This document shows positions 7,489-15,425 of a DNA stretch of 64,000 nucleotides, in pieces (the stretch's first letter is position 1; each line of letters opens with the position of its first letter). The stretch is from contig NZ_APJI01000002.1 in NCBI RefSeq assembly GCF_000497575.1, positions 1 through 64,000 of the forward strand. Direction: 5' to 3'. Made by a program: the position numbers and the translations under genes. Source of the stretch: Afipia sp. OHSU_II-C1 (GTDB lineage Bacteria; Pseudomonadota; Alphaproteobacteria; Rhizobiales; Xanthobacteraceae). The notes beneath the pieces were generated by a model, which had not been told where the DNA came from, did no database searches, and worked only from the letters and a program-made list of their open reading frames with translations.

Positions 7489-7908
7489 TCACCGCAACAA
7501 TTTGACGAGGCTGAGTTCGACATACGGATCCCAGACGAGCGCCAGCCCAACTATGAATGAACCGATGCAGAGCAATGTCACGGCGCGGGCTGACGTCGCT
7601 GGCACCAAACAAGTCCCGATCACGCTACAGGCGGGAGAGCGACGTCGCCAGAACACGAACGCCCAGCCCAGCGCCAACATGACTGCCGCCCCGCCGAGCA
7701 GGAGGGGCCGGATGTCAGCGAGGAATACAAGGCCGCTGAATGCAGCCCCCGTCACCCCGAGGCCGGCGAGCACGATCGGCAATGCGCAGCATGAGGAAGC
7801 GATCAGCGCACCAAACCCGACGACGGCGCCGGTTCCCGCCAGGATGCCTGTCGATGACTCGGGGCTGGGCCCGGAAAAGCTCTGCTTGCCGAGTTCAGTA
7901 CTCGTCAT
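7489..7908 (-). CDS. merT: MerT mercuric ion transporter
   Basis: A 139-residue inner-membrane protein with three or four hydrophobic segments. The first holds the vicinal cysteines that accept Hg(II) (IASSCCALPIVLAGLG), and a second cysteine pair lies in the loop (SPACSVIGTC). I chose the ATG at 7908, which has a GGGAG site 8 bases upstream. An upstream ATG at 7944 lies inside the MerR-type promoter and cannot be used by that transcript. merP and merA are not adjacent. The gene is divergent from merR and followed by the GDCCVxC-like gene. Confidence 0.85.
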   Translation of the reverse strand: MTSTELGKQSFSGPSPESSTGILAGTGAVVGFGALIASSCCALPIVLAGLGVTGAAFSGLVFLADIRPLLLGGAAVMLALGWAFVFWRRRSPACSVIGTCLVPATSARAVTLLCIGSFIVGLALVWDPYVELSLVKLLR

Positions 7909-7935
7909 GGATGGCACTCCCGCTGAATTCGTGAC

Positions 7936-7966
7936 ATTCTCCAACCCGTAGCGACTACGGGATCAA
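7936..7966 (-). promoter_or_regulatory. MerR-type promoter/operator for merT
   Basis: Read on the minus strand: TTGATC (-35), a 19-base spacer and GAGAAT (-10). The spacer holds the dyad CCCGTAG-N3-CTACGGG at 7945-7961, whose arms are perfect complements. A 19-base spacer with a centred dyad is the hallmark of promoters that MerR proteins activate by untwisting DNA. It lies between the divergent merT and merR genes. Confidence 0.8.
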
Positions 7967-7973
7967 GCGAAAA

Positions 7974-8381
7974 ATGCTCACAAAAAAGAGAGGCCTCTCC
8001 ATCGGACAGCTTGCCAGAGCGGCAGGGGTCAACCTCGAGACGGTGCGCTACTATGAGAATGTCAAGCTCATGACGCCACCACCGCGCACGCAAGGCGGCC
8101 ATCGTAGCTATGATGAACTCCACATCAGGCGGCTTGCTTTCATTCGGCGCGCGCGCAAGCTGGGGTTCAGTATCGAGGACGTACGCGCGCTCCTGGCCCT
8201 GAGCAATTCCGAACACACGTCTTGCGCGGGGGTGAAGGATATCGCGGTCACGCACCTCATGCAGGTACGCAACAAGCTCGCCGACCTGACGAGGCTGGAG
8301 GCAATCCTCGCCGCGACGGTTGGACAATGTACCAGCGAGCTTAGCGCCCATTGCCCTGTGCTCGACATGCTCGACCCCTGA
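7974..8381 (+). CDS. merR: MerR-family mercury-responsive regulator
   Basis: A 135-residue MerR protein. The winged HTH covers about residues 8-75 (IGQLARAAGVNLETVRYYE, then GGHRSYDE), and the dimer helix follows. Metal-binding cysteines are at positions 84, 119 and 127 (HTSCAG, GQCTSE, AHCPVLDML). This three-cysteine layout fits Hg(II) sensing, although the 119-127 spacing is one shorter than in Tn501 MerR. It is divergent from merT over a MerR-type promoter, which supports control of merT and the GDCCVxC-like gene. Confidence 0.85.
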   Translation: MLTKKRGLSIGQLARAAGVNLETVRYYENVKLMTPPPRTQGGHRSYDELHIRRLAFIRRARKLGFSIEDVRALLALSNSEHTSCAGVKDIAVTHLMQVRNKLADLTRLEAILAATVGQCTSELSAHCPVLDMLDP

Positions 8382-8442
8382 GACATTCGCAAATCAATTT
8401 TTGCTCCGCGACCATCCGCATCCCGATGGATCGGCGCTACAT

Positions 8443-8468
8443 GTAACCTTCCCAGCTCCGGCGACGAA
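8443..8468 (+). promoter_or_regulatory. SigF-type promoter GTAACC-N16-CGAA
   Basis: GTAACC at 8443-8448 and CGAA at 8465-8468 with exactly 16 bases between. It lies 94 bases upstream of the GTG start of the YiiX-like gene, and no other gene lies between. Confidence 0.75.
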
Positions 8469-8561
8469 TGTATCGACGTGTGACGGGCACGAAAACGCGC
8501 GCCTGACAGATCGCAATCGGCTGGCGACGACCCTGGTCCGTCAGAAGGCGAGTACAAACTC

Positions 8562-9323
8562 GTGAACAAGATATCCGAAACGATTGGACAGGCGATTGCC
8601 GGTTACCTTGGAAAACCGGCCGCAGGTTATGAACCGTTCGTGCCAGGCGACCTGGCCGCTCTCCAGGCGACGCTCATGCCGGCCGACGTGCTCCTGGTCG
8701 AGGGAAACACACATATTTCGGGCGTGATCAAGTACCTGACGCAATCAACCTGGTCGCACGCTGCGCTCTACACGGGACCTTTGGGCATGACTGCGCACGC
8801 CAGCGTGCAGGCCCATACTCTTGTGGAGGCCGATATCAATCTCGGCGTCATATCAGCACCACTTTCAAAATACTCGAAATTTCACACCAGAATCTGTCGC
8901 CCCATTCGCCTCTCCGATCGACACTGCCGCCAGGTTTGCGACTTCGCCATCTCGCGTATCGGCCTTAGTTATGACCTCAAGAACATTTTCGATCTTGTGC
9001 GCTATCTCGTGCCGCTGCCCGTGCCGCAGCGTTGGCGGCGCAGAATGATCGCGCTGGGATCGGGCGACCCGACAAAACTCATATGCTCCGGAATGATCGC
9101 GGAAGCATTTCAGTCCGTTCGTTATCCGATATTGCCGGAAATCGCGCGCGCCGGGTCTCAATATTCCGAACAGGAAATCATGAAAATCCGACACTCGTCC
9201 CTGTTCGTTCCGCGAGACTTCGACATCTCACCTTACTTTGCGGTGGTAAAACCAACCATTGAACGCGGCTTCGATTACCGACAGTTTCGATGGGCGGATC
9301 GGAGCCCGGCTTTGGGGTCATAA
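8562..9323 (+). CDS. YiiX/YebB-like NlpC/P60-family cysteine hydrolase
   Basis: A 253-residue protein of the YiiX-like, circularly permuted NlpC/P60 (papain-like) group. The catalytic histidine lies in STWSHAALYTG, near residue 66, with an acidic strand downstream (HTLVEADINLG). The cysteine is in KLICSGMIAEAF, near residue 175. The GTG start at 8562 gives no clear signal peptide. Family members are thought to hydrolyse or transfer acyl or peptide bonds, often at membranes; the substrate is unknown. A SigF-type promoter upstream makes it a likely stress-response member. It is a single-gene unit. Confidence 0.75.
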   Translation: MNKISETIGQAIAGYLGKPAAGYEPFVPGDLAALQATLMPADVLLVEGNTHISGVIKYLTQSTWSHAALYTGPLGMTAHASVQAHTLVEADINLGVISAPLSKYSKFHTRICRPIRLSDRHCRQVCDFAISRIGLSYDLKNIFDLVRYLVPLPVPQRWRRRMIALGSGDPTKLICSGMIAEAFQSVRYPILPEIARAGSQYSEQEIMKIRHSSLFVPRDFDISPYFAVVKPTIERGFDYRQFRWADRSPALGS

Positions 9324-9432
9324 GTCACTGAATCGTTGGGCTCAAAGAACCAGGCCAGCAAAATCGGCATGTTTACGAGCCAAATTGGCAAACACTCCAG
9401 CCTGCACCTGCGAATTTATGGGCGGCAACGGC

Positions 9433-9458
9433 GTAACCTTTCCGGTCTCCAGAGCGAA
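9433..9458 (+). promoter_or_regulatory. SigF-type promoter GTAACC-N16-CGAA of the buf operon
   Basis: GTAACC at 9433-9438 and CGAA at 9455-9458 with exactly 16 bases between. It is about 80 bases before the ATG of the bufferin precursor gene. Confidence 0.8.
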
Positions 9459-9539
9459 TGTCTGTACAGGCGGCCTGTCCGGTCGCCGACGGTCGCTTTT
9501 GCGGCTTCCGTTCAGTCATCACACCAAGCGGAGGAACTC

Positions 9540-9809
9540 ATGAATCGACGCATCGTTATCGCATCGGCGCTCGCAGCGGCCGTGGCGGCACCGACCCTGG
9601 CGTCTGCGCAAACCCCGGCGCCGACACCAAGCTTCAAGGCCGAGAAGTGCTACGGCATCGCGAAGGCGGGCAAGAACGACTGCGCCTCCACGGGCAACAA
9701 TTCCTGCGGAGGTACTTCGAAGGTCAACGCTGATCCCAGAGCCTGGGTCTATGTACCCGCGGGATATTGCGACCGCATCGTCGGCGCCAGCGCGACGCCC
9801 AAAGCGTAA
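9540..9809 (+). CDS. bufA: Bufferin-type precursor peptide (DUF2282)
   Basis: An 89-residue exported peptide. The ATG at 9540 has GGAGG a few bases upstream. It has a signal peptide to about residue 23 ([17 protein letters not shown]) followed by the DUF2282 core: [37 protein letters not shown]. The four cysteines match the bufferin 1 family, whose members are modified at cysteines by the adjacent MNIO enzyme and then sequester copper in the periplasm. It leads the bufABC-doxX operon under a SigF-type promoter. The modification state is inferred from the family. Confidence 0.88.
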   Translation: MNRRIVIASALAAAVAAPTLASAQTPAPTPSFKAEKCYGIAKAGKNDCASTGNNSCGGTSKVNADPRAWVYVPAGYCDRIVGASATPKA

Positions 9810-9831
9810 CTGGCCAAGGACGCGCTGCGCC

Positions 9832-10701
9832 ATGACCTCAGCTCATAAAGTCCCTCTAAGCGCGGGGGTTGGCCTTCGCCTCCCGCATCTGAGCGAGGTT
9901 GTGGCCAGCCGTCCGCCTGTCGCGTGGTTCGAAATTCATCCCGAGAACTTCCTGGCCAATCCGCACGCATGCGAGCTTCTTGACAACGTCGCGCGCGATT
10001 ATCCGATCTCGGTACACACCGTCGGCGTATCGATCGGTAGTGCTACCGGGATTGACATGGACCATTTGAAGAGAGTGCGCCGCCTCATCGACAGGATCGG
10101 TCCCATCCTTGTATCCGGGCACATGGCGTGGTCGACGCACGCCGGAGAGTACCTCAACGATCTTCTTCCCTTGCCTTACGACGATGAGACGCTGGGCATC
10201 CTTGTCAGCCATATCGACACGGTCCAAAACGGCCTTGGGCGACCCTATCTCATAGAAAATCCGTCAAGCTATGTCGGGTTCGGTCATTCGACCATGACCG
10301 AGGTCGAATTCCTCAGCGAGCTTGTTGCGCGAACCGGCTGCCGCCTGCTCTGCGATGTCAGCAACGTGCATCTCAGCGCGCACAACATGGGATTTGACGC
10401 CTTCAGGTATATCGACGGACTTCCCGCCGACGCCATCGGCGAACTTCATCTTGGCGGCTTCACGGCGGAAGAGGACGACGGAAGACCGGGTGCCACGGTG
10501 CTGGTCGACACTCACGGCGCCGCTATCGCCGACTCCGCATGGAATCTCTATGCGTATGCGCTTCGCCGCTTCGGACCAAAGCCAACCCTGATCGAATGGG
10601 ATAACGATATTCCTTCGCTTGCCGTGCTTCTGGCGGAGGCAAACCATGCCAACGAAATTGCCGCAAATGTGCTGACGCCGGAGACGCGGCGTGCTGGCTG
10701 A
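9832..10701 (+). CDS. bufB: BufB: MNIO-family (DUF692) peptide-modifying enzyme
   Basis: A 289-residue TIM-barrel protein of the DUF692/MNIO family (multinuclear non-heme iron oxidative enzymes). I chose the ATG at 9832 after AAGGA; upstream codons in frame overlap bufA. Family landmarks include VGLRLPH, WFEIHPENFLA, ISVHTVGVSIGS, SGHMAWS, LIENPSSY, CDVSNVHLSAHNMG, ELHLGGF, DTHGAAI and IEWDNDIP. These supply the histidine, aspartate and glutamate ligands for the iron cluster. It would oxidise cysteines of the BufA peptide, assisted by BufC. It overlaps bufC by 11 bases. Confidence 0.9.
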   Translation: MTSAHKVPLSAGVGLRLPHLSEVVASRPPVAWFEIHPENFLANPHACELLDNVARDYPISVHTVGVSIGSATGIDMDHLKRVRRLIDRIGPILVSGHMAWSTHAGEYLNDLLPLPYDDETLGILVSHIDTVQNGLGRPYLIENPSSYVGFGHSTMTEVEFLSELVARTGCRLLCDVSNVHLSAHNMGFDAFRYIDGLPADAIGELHLGGFTAEEDDGRPGATVLVDTHGAAIADSAWNLYAYALRRFGPKPTLIEWDNDIPSLAVLLAEANHANEIAANVLTPETRRAG

Positions 10702-11467
10702 GATTCAAACGCGACTTAGAGATGCGCTCGTCTCTGGAAGCAATTCCGATGTCCTGTCATCTTTTGCAGGAGGCTTCGCCGCGGCGCCAAGATGGCGAAT
10801 TCATCAACGGCACTATGAAGCGAGCCTTGTTGCCGCCCTTCTCGCCAAATTTCCGGCCACACAATGGCTTGTCGGCACGGCATTCATCGCCGAAGCCGCA
10901 ACGCGGTTTGTCAAGCAACACCCGCCGTCCGCCCCATGCATTGCGGAGTACGGCCATGAGTTTCCGGACTTTCTTGCGGCGAACCCGTTAGCCCGGCAAA
11001 CGCCTTACTTGCGATCTTTCAGCGAACTGGAACTACACATCGGGCAGACATCGATCGCCATCGATCTTGAGCCCGTTCCAATCACATCGCTCGCTGCGAT
11101 AGATCCAAACTCCATACCGGCCCTGAGATTTGGACTTCAGCCGGGCACCCGCTATTTCCGTGCGGGCTGGCCGCTTGATGAACTGCTGAAACACTATCTG
11201 ACCGGCGATGCGCCGGATCGACTTGTCCTGACACCGGGCGATCTTTTCCTCGAGATTCGCGGTGCGCGCGGCGAGTTTCAATTTTCCCGTCTAGGGCCCG
11301 ACGAGTTCACCTTTCGGCAAATACTTTGCCGTGGCGAGACCGTCGGGCTCGCAGCCGAGTGCGCACTCGACGTGAACTCCCAATTCGACATTGGCGCAAG
11401 CTTCGGCAGGCTTTTCGCGATGAGCGCTGTCACCTCTATTATCCCGCCGCAGGAGTCAACGACATGA
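10691..11467 (+). CDS. bufC: BufC (DUF2063-type) MNIO partner protein
   Basis: A 258-residue protein of the HvfC/BufC (DUF2063 N-terminal) family. It starts with GTG at 10691, inside the end of bufB. The N-terminal helical domain has RWRIHQRHYEASLVAALLAKFPATQWLVG, with PPSAPCIAEYGHEFPDFLA. The C-terminal half is a beta-rich domain typical of the partner proteins that recognise precursor peptides for MNIO enzymes. Overlaps with bufB (11 bases) and doxX (ATGA) show tight coupling. It is expected to deliver the BufA precursor to BufB. Confidence 0.82.
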   Translation: MLAEIQTRLRDALVSGSNSDVLSSFAGGFAAAPRWRIHQRHYEASLVAALLAKFPATQWLVGTAFIAEAATRFVKQHPPSAPCIAEYGHEFPDFLAANPLARQTPYLRSFSELELHIGQTSIAIDLEPVPITSLAAIDPNSIPALRFGLQPGTRYFRAGWPLDELLKHYLTGDAPDRLVLTPGDLFLEIRGARGEFQFSRLGPDEFTFRQILCRGETVGLAAECALDVNSQFDIGASFGRLFAMSAVTSIIPPQESTT

Positions 11468-11952
11468 CAATCGTGCAAAGTCCCGACTCCGTAGCTTCCA
11501 CTGGATTGCGGCGCCGGTTTGTCTCGCTGCGCGAGCATCTCGAACGACTTCCGCTGGGCATTATTCAGCTCGCGATGCGAGTCGCGGTCGGCGCTGTCTT
11601 TTTCAATTCCGGATTGCTCAAAATCAACTCCTGGGAATTTGCGGTCAAACTGTTCGAGGACGAGTACAAAGTTCCTTTTATAGACCCTGCTCTCGCCGCG
11701 AAGCTCGCAACCTTCAACGAGCTGACATTTCCCGTTCTGCTCTTCCTGGGCCTTGCTACGAGATTCGCTACGCTGCCGTTGCTTGGCATGATTACGGTCA
11801 TTCAGATATTCATCTACCCGCAAGCGTGGACGGAGCACCTGCTGTGGGCATCGATACTCATCTTTATTCTGACGCGCGGCCCAGGAACGCTGTCGGTGGA
11901 CCATTTCATCGAGCGGCACTTTGATCGGATCAGAGGCGCCGGTCGAACTTGA
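11464..11952 (+). CDS. DoxX-family membrane protein of the buf operon
   Basis: A 162-residue membrane protein with four hydrophobic segments and DoxX-family features: AMRVAVGAVFFNSGLLKI, then LATFNELTFPVLLFLGLATRFATLPLLGM. The ATG overlaps the bufC stop (ATGA). DoxX proteins are commonly encoded next to bufABC genes. The family has been linked to redox or quinone-dependent reactions, but its role in bufferin systems is not settled. It is the last clearly coupled gene of the operon. Confidence 0.85.
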   Translation: MTIVQSPDSVASTGLRRRFVSLREHLERLPLGIIQLAMRVAVGAVFFNSGLLKINSWEFAVKLFEDEYKVPFIDPALAAKLATFNELTFPVLLFLGLATRFATLPLLGMITVIQIFIYPQAWTEHLLWASILIFILTRGPGTLSVDHFIERHFDRIRGAGRT

Positions 11953-12074
11953 TACGCTTCCCGCGCGACCCCTGACGTGAGGGAGCTGGCGCATTCGACG
12001 CTTCACACCTCGGCATAAAATGCGGCGTCTCGCCTTCCGGCGAATCGTATCTTGAAAAATTTGGATGACTCTCA

Positions 12075-13541
12075 ATGGCTACTCATGGTGCCAAGCGCAG
12101 CGGGGACTGGCAACGCCCACGATCGTTTGACTACAATCTTGTCGTAATCGGCGCCGGGGCTGCCGGTCTTGTTTCGGCTTATATCGCGGCAGCTACAAAG
12201 GCCCGCGTTGCCATCATAGAACGCGACCTGATGGGCGGAGAGTGCCTCAACACCGGTTGCGTCCCGTCCAAAGCTCTCATCCGTTCCGCCAAGCTGGCGA
12301 AGGAGGCCACGCAGGCCGCTCGCTTCGGCCTGCATGGCGAATTGACGCCGGACTTTCCGGAAATCATGGCGCGCATCAGACGGGTTATTGGGCGGATCGC
12401 GGTCCATGATTCCGCAGAGCGGTATCGCTCGCTCGGGGTCGAGGTGATCAAGGGCGAAGCACGGGTTGCCGATCCGTGGACTATCGACGTCGATGGCCGA
12501 AAACTGACGACCCGCAACATCATCATTGCGACCGGGGCAGGACCGGCAATTCCGCCCATCGTAGGTCTGGATCGAGCTGACCCGCTAACGTCGGAGACCA
12601 TCTGGTCGTTGACCGAACAGCCGGAAACGCTGGCCATCGTCGGCGGCGGAGCCGTCGGTTGCGAACTCGCCCAAAGCTTCGCCCGACTTGGCAGTAGGGT
12701 AGTGCTGATCGAGGCCGCGTCGCGCCTGCTGGCTCGCGAAGAGCCGGAGGCCAGCGAATTTGTAAGCAAGACGCTGGCGGAGGAAGGCGTTGAACTGCAT
12801 GTCGGCGTCAACATCGAGCGTTTTGAGAGGGATGACAGCGGCCGCCACGCCGTTCGGCTTGGCAACGGCCGATCGATCGCGTTCGACAGAGTGCTCGTTG
12901 CGGCCGGGCGCAAGCCGCGAACGTCAGGATTTGGTCTTGAGGAACTGGGCTTGCTGGACAAGGGCAGGCTCGTCGTGGATCGGCGTATGCGAACCCGCGT
13001 GCCAAGCATACTCGCCGCCGGCGACGTCATCGGAGAGCTGCAGTTGACGCATGCGGCAAGCCAGTATGCCTGGTTTGCCGCCATCAATGCGCTGTTTGGC
13101 GCGCTGTGGCGATGGTCGGTGGATGTTCGCGTTTTTCCCGCCGCGGTCTACACCGATCCTGAGGTTGCCCGCGTGGGGCTGACCGAAGCGGAAGCCGTGC
13201 AAAAGGGCATCTCCTGCGAGACCCTCACCTTTGACCTCGCCGATCTCGACCGCGCTATTGCCGATGAAGCCGATGCCGGATTCATCAAAATCCTCACGGT
13301 TCCGGGAAAAGACAAAATTCTCGGCGTGACAATAGTCGGTGCGCGCGCCGGCGACATGATCGCTGAATTTACGCTGGCGATGAAACATGACCTCGGTCTG
13401 AAGGCCATCCTGCGAACGATCCATGCTTATCCAGGCTGGATGGAAGCAAACAAGGCAGCCGCCGGCCAATGGCAGAGAGCGCATGTCCCGGCATGGATTC
13501 TGCGATTGTCCGAAGGATGGCATCGATGGCAACGCTCGTGA
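12075..13541 (+). CDS. Mercuric reductase/dihydrolipoyl dehydrogenase-family flavoprotein
   Basis: A 488-residue FAD/NAD(P)-dependent disulfide oxidoreductase. The N-terminal FAD motif is VVIGAGAAGLVSA, followed by the redox-active disulfide in GGECLNTGCVPSK, the NAD motif IVGGGAVGCELAQ, and ILAAGDV. The C-terminal dimer domain contains FPAAVYTDPEVARVG. It lacks the N-terminal HMA domain and the C-terminal vicinal cysteines of true MerA, ending instead with a helical VPAWILRLSEGWHRW tail. So mercury reduction is doubtful. A reductase acting on a membrane partner such as DoxX is an alternative. It lies 122 bases after doxX and just before DUF3047. Confidence 0.85.
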   Translation: MATHGAKRSGDWQRPRSFDYNLVVIGAGAAGLVSAYIAAATKARVAIIERDLMGGECLNTGCVPSKALIRSAKLAKEATQAARFGLHGELTPDFPEIMARIRRVIGRIAVHDSAERYRSLGVEVIKGEARVADPWTIDVDGRKLTTRNIIIATGAGPAIPPIVGLDRADPLTSETIWSLTEQPETLAIVGGGAVGCELAQSFARLGSRVVLIEAASRLLAREEPEASEFVSKTLAEEGVELHVGVNIERFERDDSGRHAVRLGNGRSIAFDRVLVAAGRKPRTSGFGLEELGLLDKGRLVVDRRMRTRVPSILAAGDVIGELQLTHAASQYAWFAAINALFGALWRWSVDVRVFPAAVYTDPEVARVGLTEAEAVQKGISCETLTFDLADLDRAIADEADAGFIKILTVPGKDKILGVTIVGARAGDMIAEFTLAMKHDLGLKAILRTIHAYPGWMEANKAAAGQWQRAHVPAWILRLSEGWHRWQRS

Positions 13542-14236
13542 GACGCCGGCGAGCAGCAACATCGATCGTGATATCTTTCCGACGTTGGCTGTGCGCCGGA
13601 CTCGTGCTGGCAGCTTTCGTTTTGCCGCCTGGCAACGCTGTTGCCGACGATACCGTTGTTGTTGGCGCTTTTTCGCAAGCCAATGTTTCAGGATGGGAGA
13701 CGCGCTCTTTCAAGGGAGAGACCGTCTACGCTCTGGTACGAGACCCGGCAAGAAATGCAATTGTATTGCAGGCAACCTCCAACGCGGCAGCTTCCGGCCG
13801 ATTCAGGAAGATCACGATCGATCTGACCAGGACGCCTTTCATGAATTGGTCCTGGAAGGTCACACACCCGCTCTCGGGCCTCGATGAGAACGCCAAGACC
13901 GGGGATGACTTCGCGGCGCGAATTTATGTCGTCTCGGAAAAGGGGATTATGGGAATGAACTCGCTGTCCATCAACTACGTGTGGGCCAGCAAGCATTCAG
14001 CTGGCAGCCATTGGACAAGCCCGTTCACAAAGCAGGTGCGCCTTGTCGCGGTTAACTCCGGATCGAATGGCCTGAATACATGGGTCTCTCACAAGCGGAA
14101 CGTCAGATCCGACCTGCGTGAGCTATTTGGCCAGGACATAACGTCGATCGACGCCGTTGCGCTGATGACCGACACCGATAATTCCGGCCAGCGGGCAACA
14201 GCCTATTACGGCGATATCTGGTTCGGCGCGGAATAG
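13526..14236 (+). CDS. DUF3047-family exported protein
   Basis: A 236-residue protein starting at the ATG at 13526, 9 bases after GAAGG. The start overlaps the end of the flavoprotein gene. A signal peptide follows an arginine-rich N-terminus (WLCAGLVLAAFVLPPGNAVA). The DUF3047 body shows WSWKVTHPLSG, DDFAARIYVVSE, SLSINYVWAS and a C-terminal IDAVALMTDTDNSGQRATAYYGDIWF. This looks like a beta-sandwich (galactose-binding-like) periplasmic protein of unknown activity. The close packing with the flavoprotein and the SelD-like oxidoreductase suggests one transcript. Confidence 0.8.
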   Translation: MATLVRRRRAATSIVISFRRWLCAGLVLAAFVLPPGNAVADDTVVVGAFSQANVSGWETRSFKGETVYALVRDPARNAIVLQATSNAAASGRFRKITIDLTRTPFMNWSWKVTHPLSGLDENAKTGDDFAARIYVVSEKGIMGMNSLSINYVWASKHSAGSHWTSPFTKQVRLVAVNSGSNGLNTWVSHKRNVRSDLRELFGQDITSIDAVALMTDTDNSGQRATAYYGDIWFGAE

Positions 14237-14248
14237 AGGTCACAGGGA

Positions 14249-15385
14249 GTGAATTTTCAAAACGCGCCACGCACCAGCCCTTCAGCACACATTGTGCTGA
14301 TCGGCGCCGGTCACGCCCATGTCGAGGTGCTCAGACGGTTTCGAGCGCAGCCAAGGCCCGACATTCACGTCACGATCGTCTCCAAATTTCCATATGCGGC
14401 CTATTCGGGAATGGTTCCTGGTTATGTCGCTGGCTATTACGAAGCCAGCGAGCCTTTCATATCCATCTCGCGCCTGGCCGATTTCGAACGCTGCGACATG
14501 GTGATTGGAGAGGCCGTCGACTTCGATGCGGACGCCAGACGGGTCACATTGTCAAATGGCCAGCAGATTGCGGGCGACATCGTTTCCATCGACGTGGGCG
14601 CCGTCACGGATGCTTCCGGCGCACCGCGCATCCGGGGGCTGACTATTCCGGTCAAACCAATCGACCTTTTCATGCAACGCTGGCCCGAGGTCTTGAAGCG
14701 ATTGCAGGAGCATCCGCGCTCGAGCGTAGCGGTCGTCGGCGCGGGCGCAGCCGGCGTTGAGCTCGTGCTGGCGCTTGAGCATCGGCTGGCGGGTTTGCGT
14801 CAAGTCGGACTTGTCGATTCCAAGAGCAAGATATTCCTGATCGAAAGAAGCGACGAGATTCTGCTCGGCTATCCCATGTCGGTGCGCACTCGCCTTCTTC
14901 GGATTCTCTCATCCCGCAACATCGCCGTTCTGACGGGCTTCGCCGGATTCGACGACAAGAGCCTGCATTGTGAGTTCGACATCCTGCTTTGGGCAGCGGG
15001 TGTACGCCCGGCAGAATGGCTCGCACGGTCGCGGCTTGCAGTTGATAGGGCCGGCTTTATTGCCGTCGATCGATACCTGCAATCCACCTCACACCAGGGC
15101 GTCTTTGCAGCCGGAGATGCGGCAGGCATGATCGAGAGCCCGCGCGCGAAATCTGGCGTCATGGCGGTGCGCCAGGGCCCCCTCCTTGCCGAAAATCTGT
15201 CGCGCGCCGCAACGGGCTCGCCGCTTTTGCCGTTTTCGCCGCAGGCCACATGGCTCAGCCTCATTTCTGCCGGCGGTCGCTATGCGGTCGCGTCGCGCGG
15301 CAACTGGTCGGCCGAGGGTCGCTGGGTCTGGTACTGGAAAAAATGGCTCGATACGAGTTTCGTTCGTCGTTACATGGTCTGGTGA
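14249..15385 (+). CDS. SelD-like N-terminal-domain FAD/NAD(P) oxidoreductase
   Basis: A 378-residue single-domain flavoprotein related to the NADH-dehydrogenase-like module fused to selenophosphate synthetase in cyanobacteria. It starts with GTG at 14249 after CAGGGA. Motifs are IVLIGAGHAHVEVLRRF (FAD), PYAAYSGMVPGYVAGYY, VAVVGAGAAGVELVLAL (NAD), LLWAAGVRPAEWL and VFAAGDAAGM. The SelD kinase half is absent. It may reduce a quinone, or selenium or arsenic species; none is shown by sequence. It is the last plus-strand gene before the convergent glycosyltransferase locus. Confidence 0.8.
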   Translation: MNFQNAPRTSPSAHIVLIGAGHAHVEVLRRFRAQPRPDIHVTIVSKFPYAAYSGMVPGYVAGYYEASEPFISISRLADFERCDMVIGEAVDFDADARRVTLSNGQQIAGDIVSIDVGAVTDASGAPRIRGLTIPVKPIDLFMQRWPEVLKRLQEHPRSSVAVVGAGAAGVELVLALEHRLAGLRQVGLVDSKSKIFLIERSDEILLGYPMSVRTRLLRILSSRNIAVLTGFAGFDDKSLHCEFDILLWAAGVRPAEWLARSRLAVDRAGFIAVDRYLQSTSHQGVFAAGDAAGMIESPRAKSGVMAVRQGPLLAENLSRAATGSPLLPFSPQATWLSLISAGGRYAVASRGNWSAEGRWVWYWKKWLDTSFVRRYMVW

Positions 15386-15425
15386 AATTGCTGCGAACCG
15401 TTCGTGGCAAGTGCAGGACGCAACG

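Noticed and set aside
12075-13541. Calling this gene merA
   Set aside because: It lacks the HMA domain and the C-terminal cysteine pair that define mercuric reductase.
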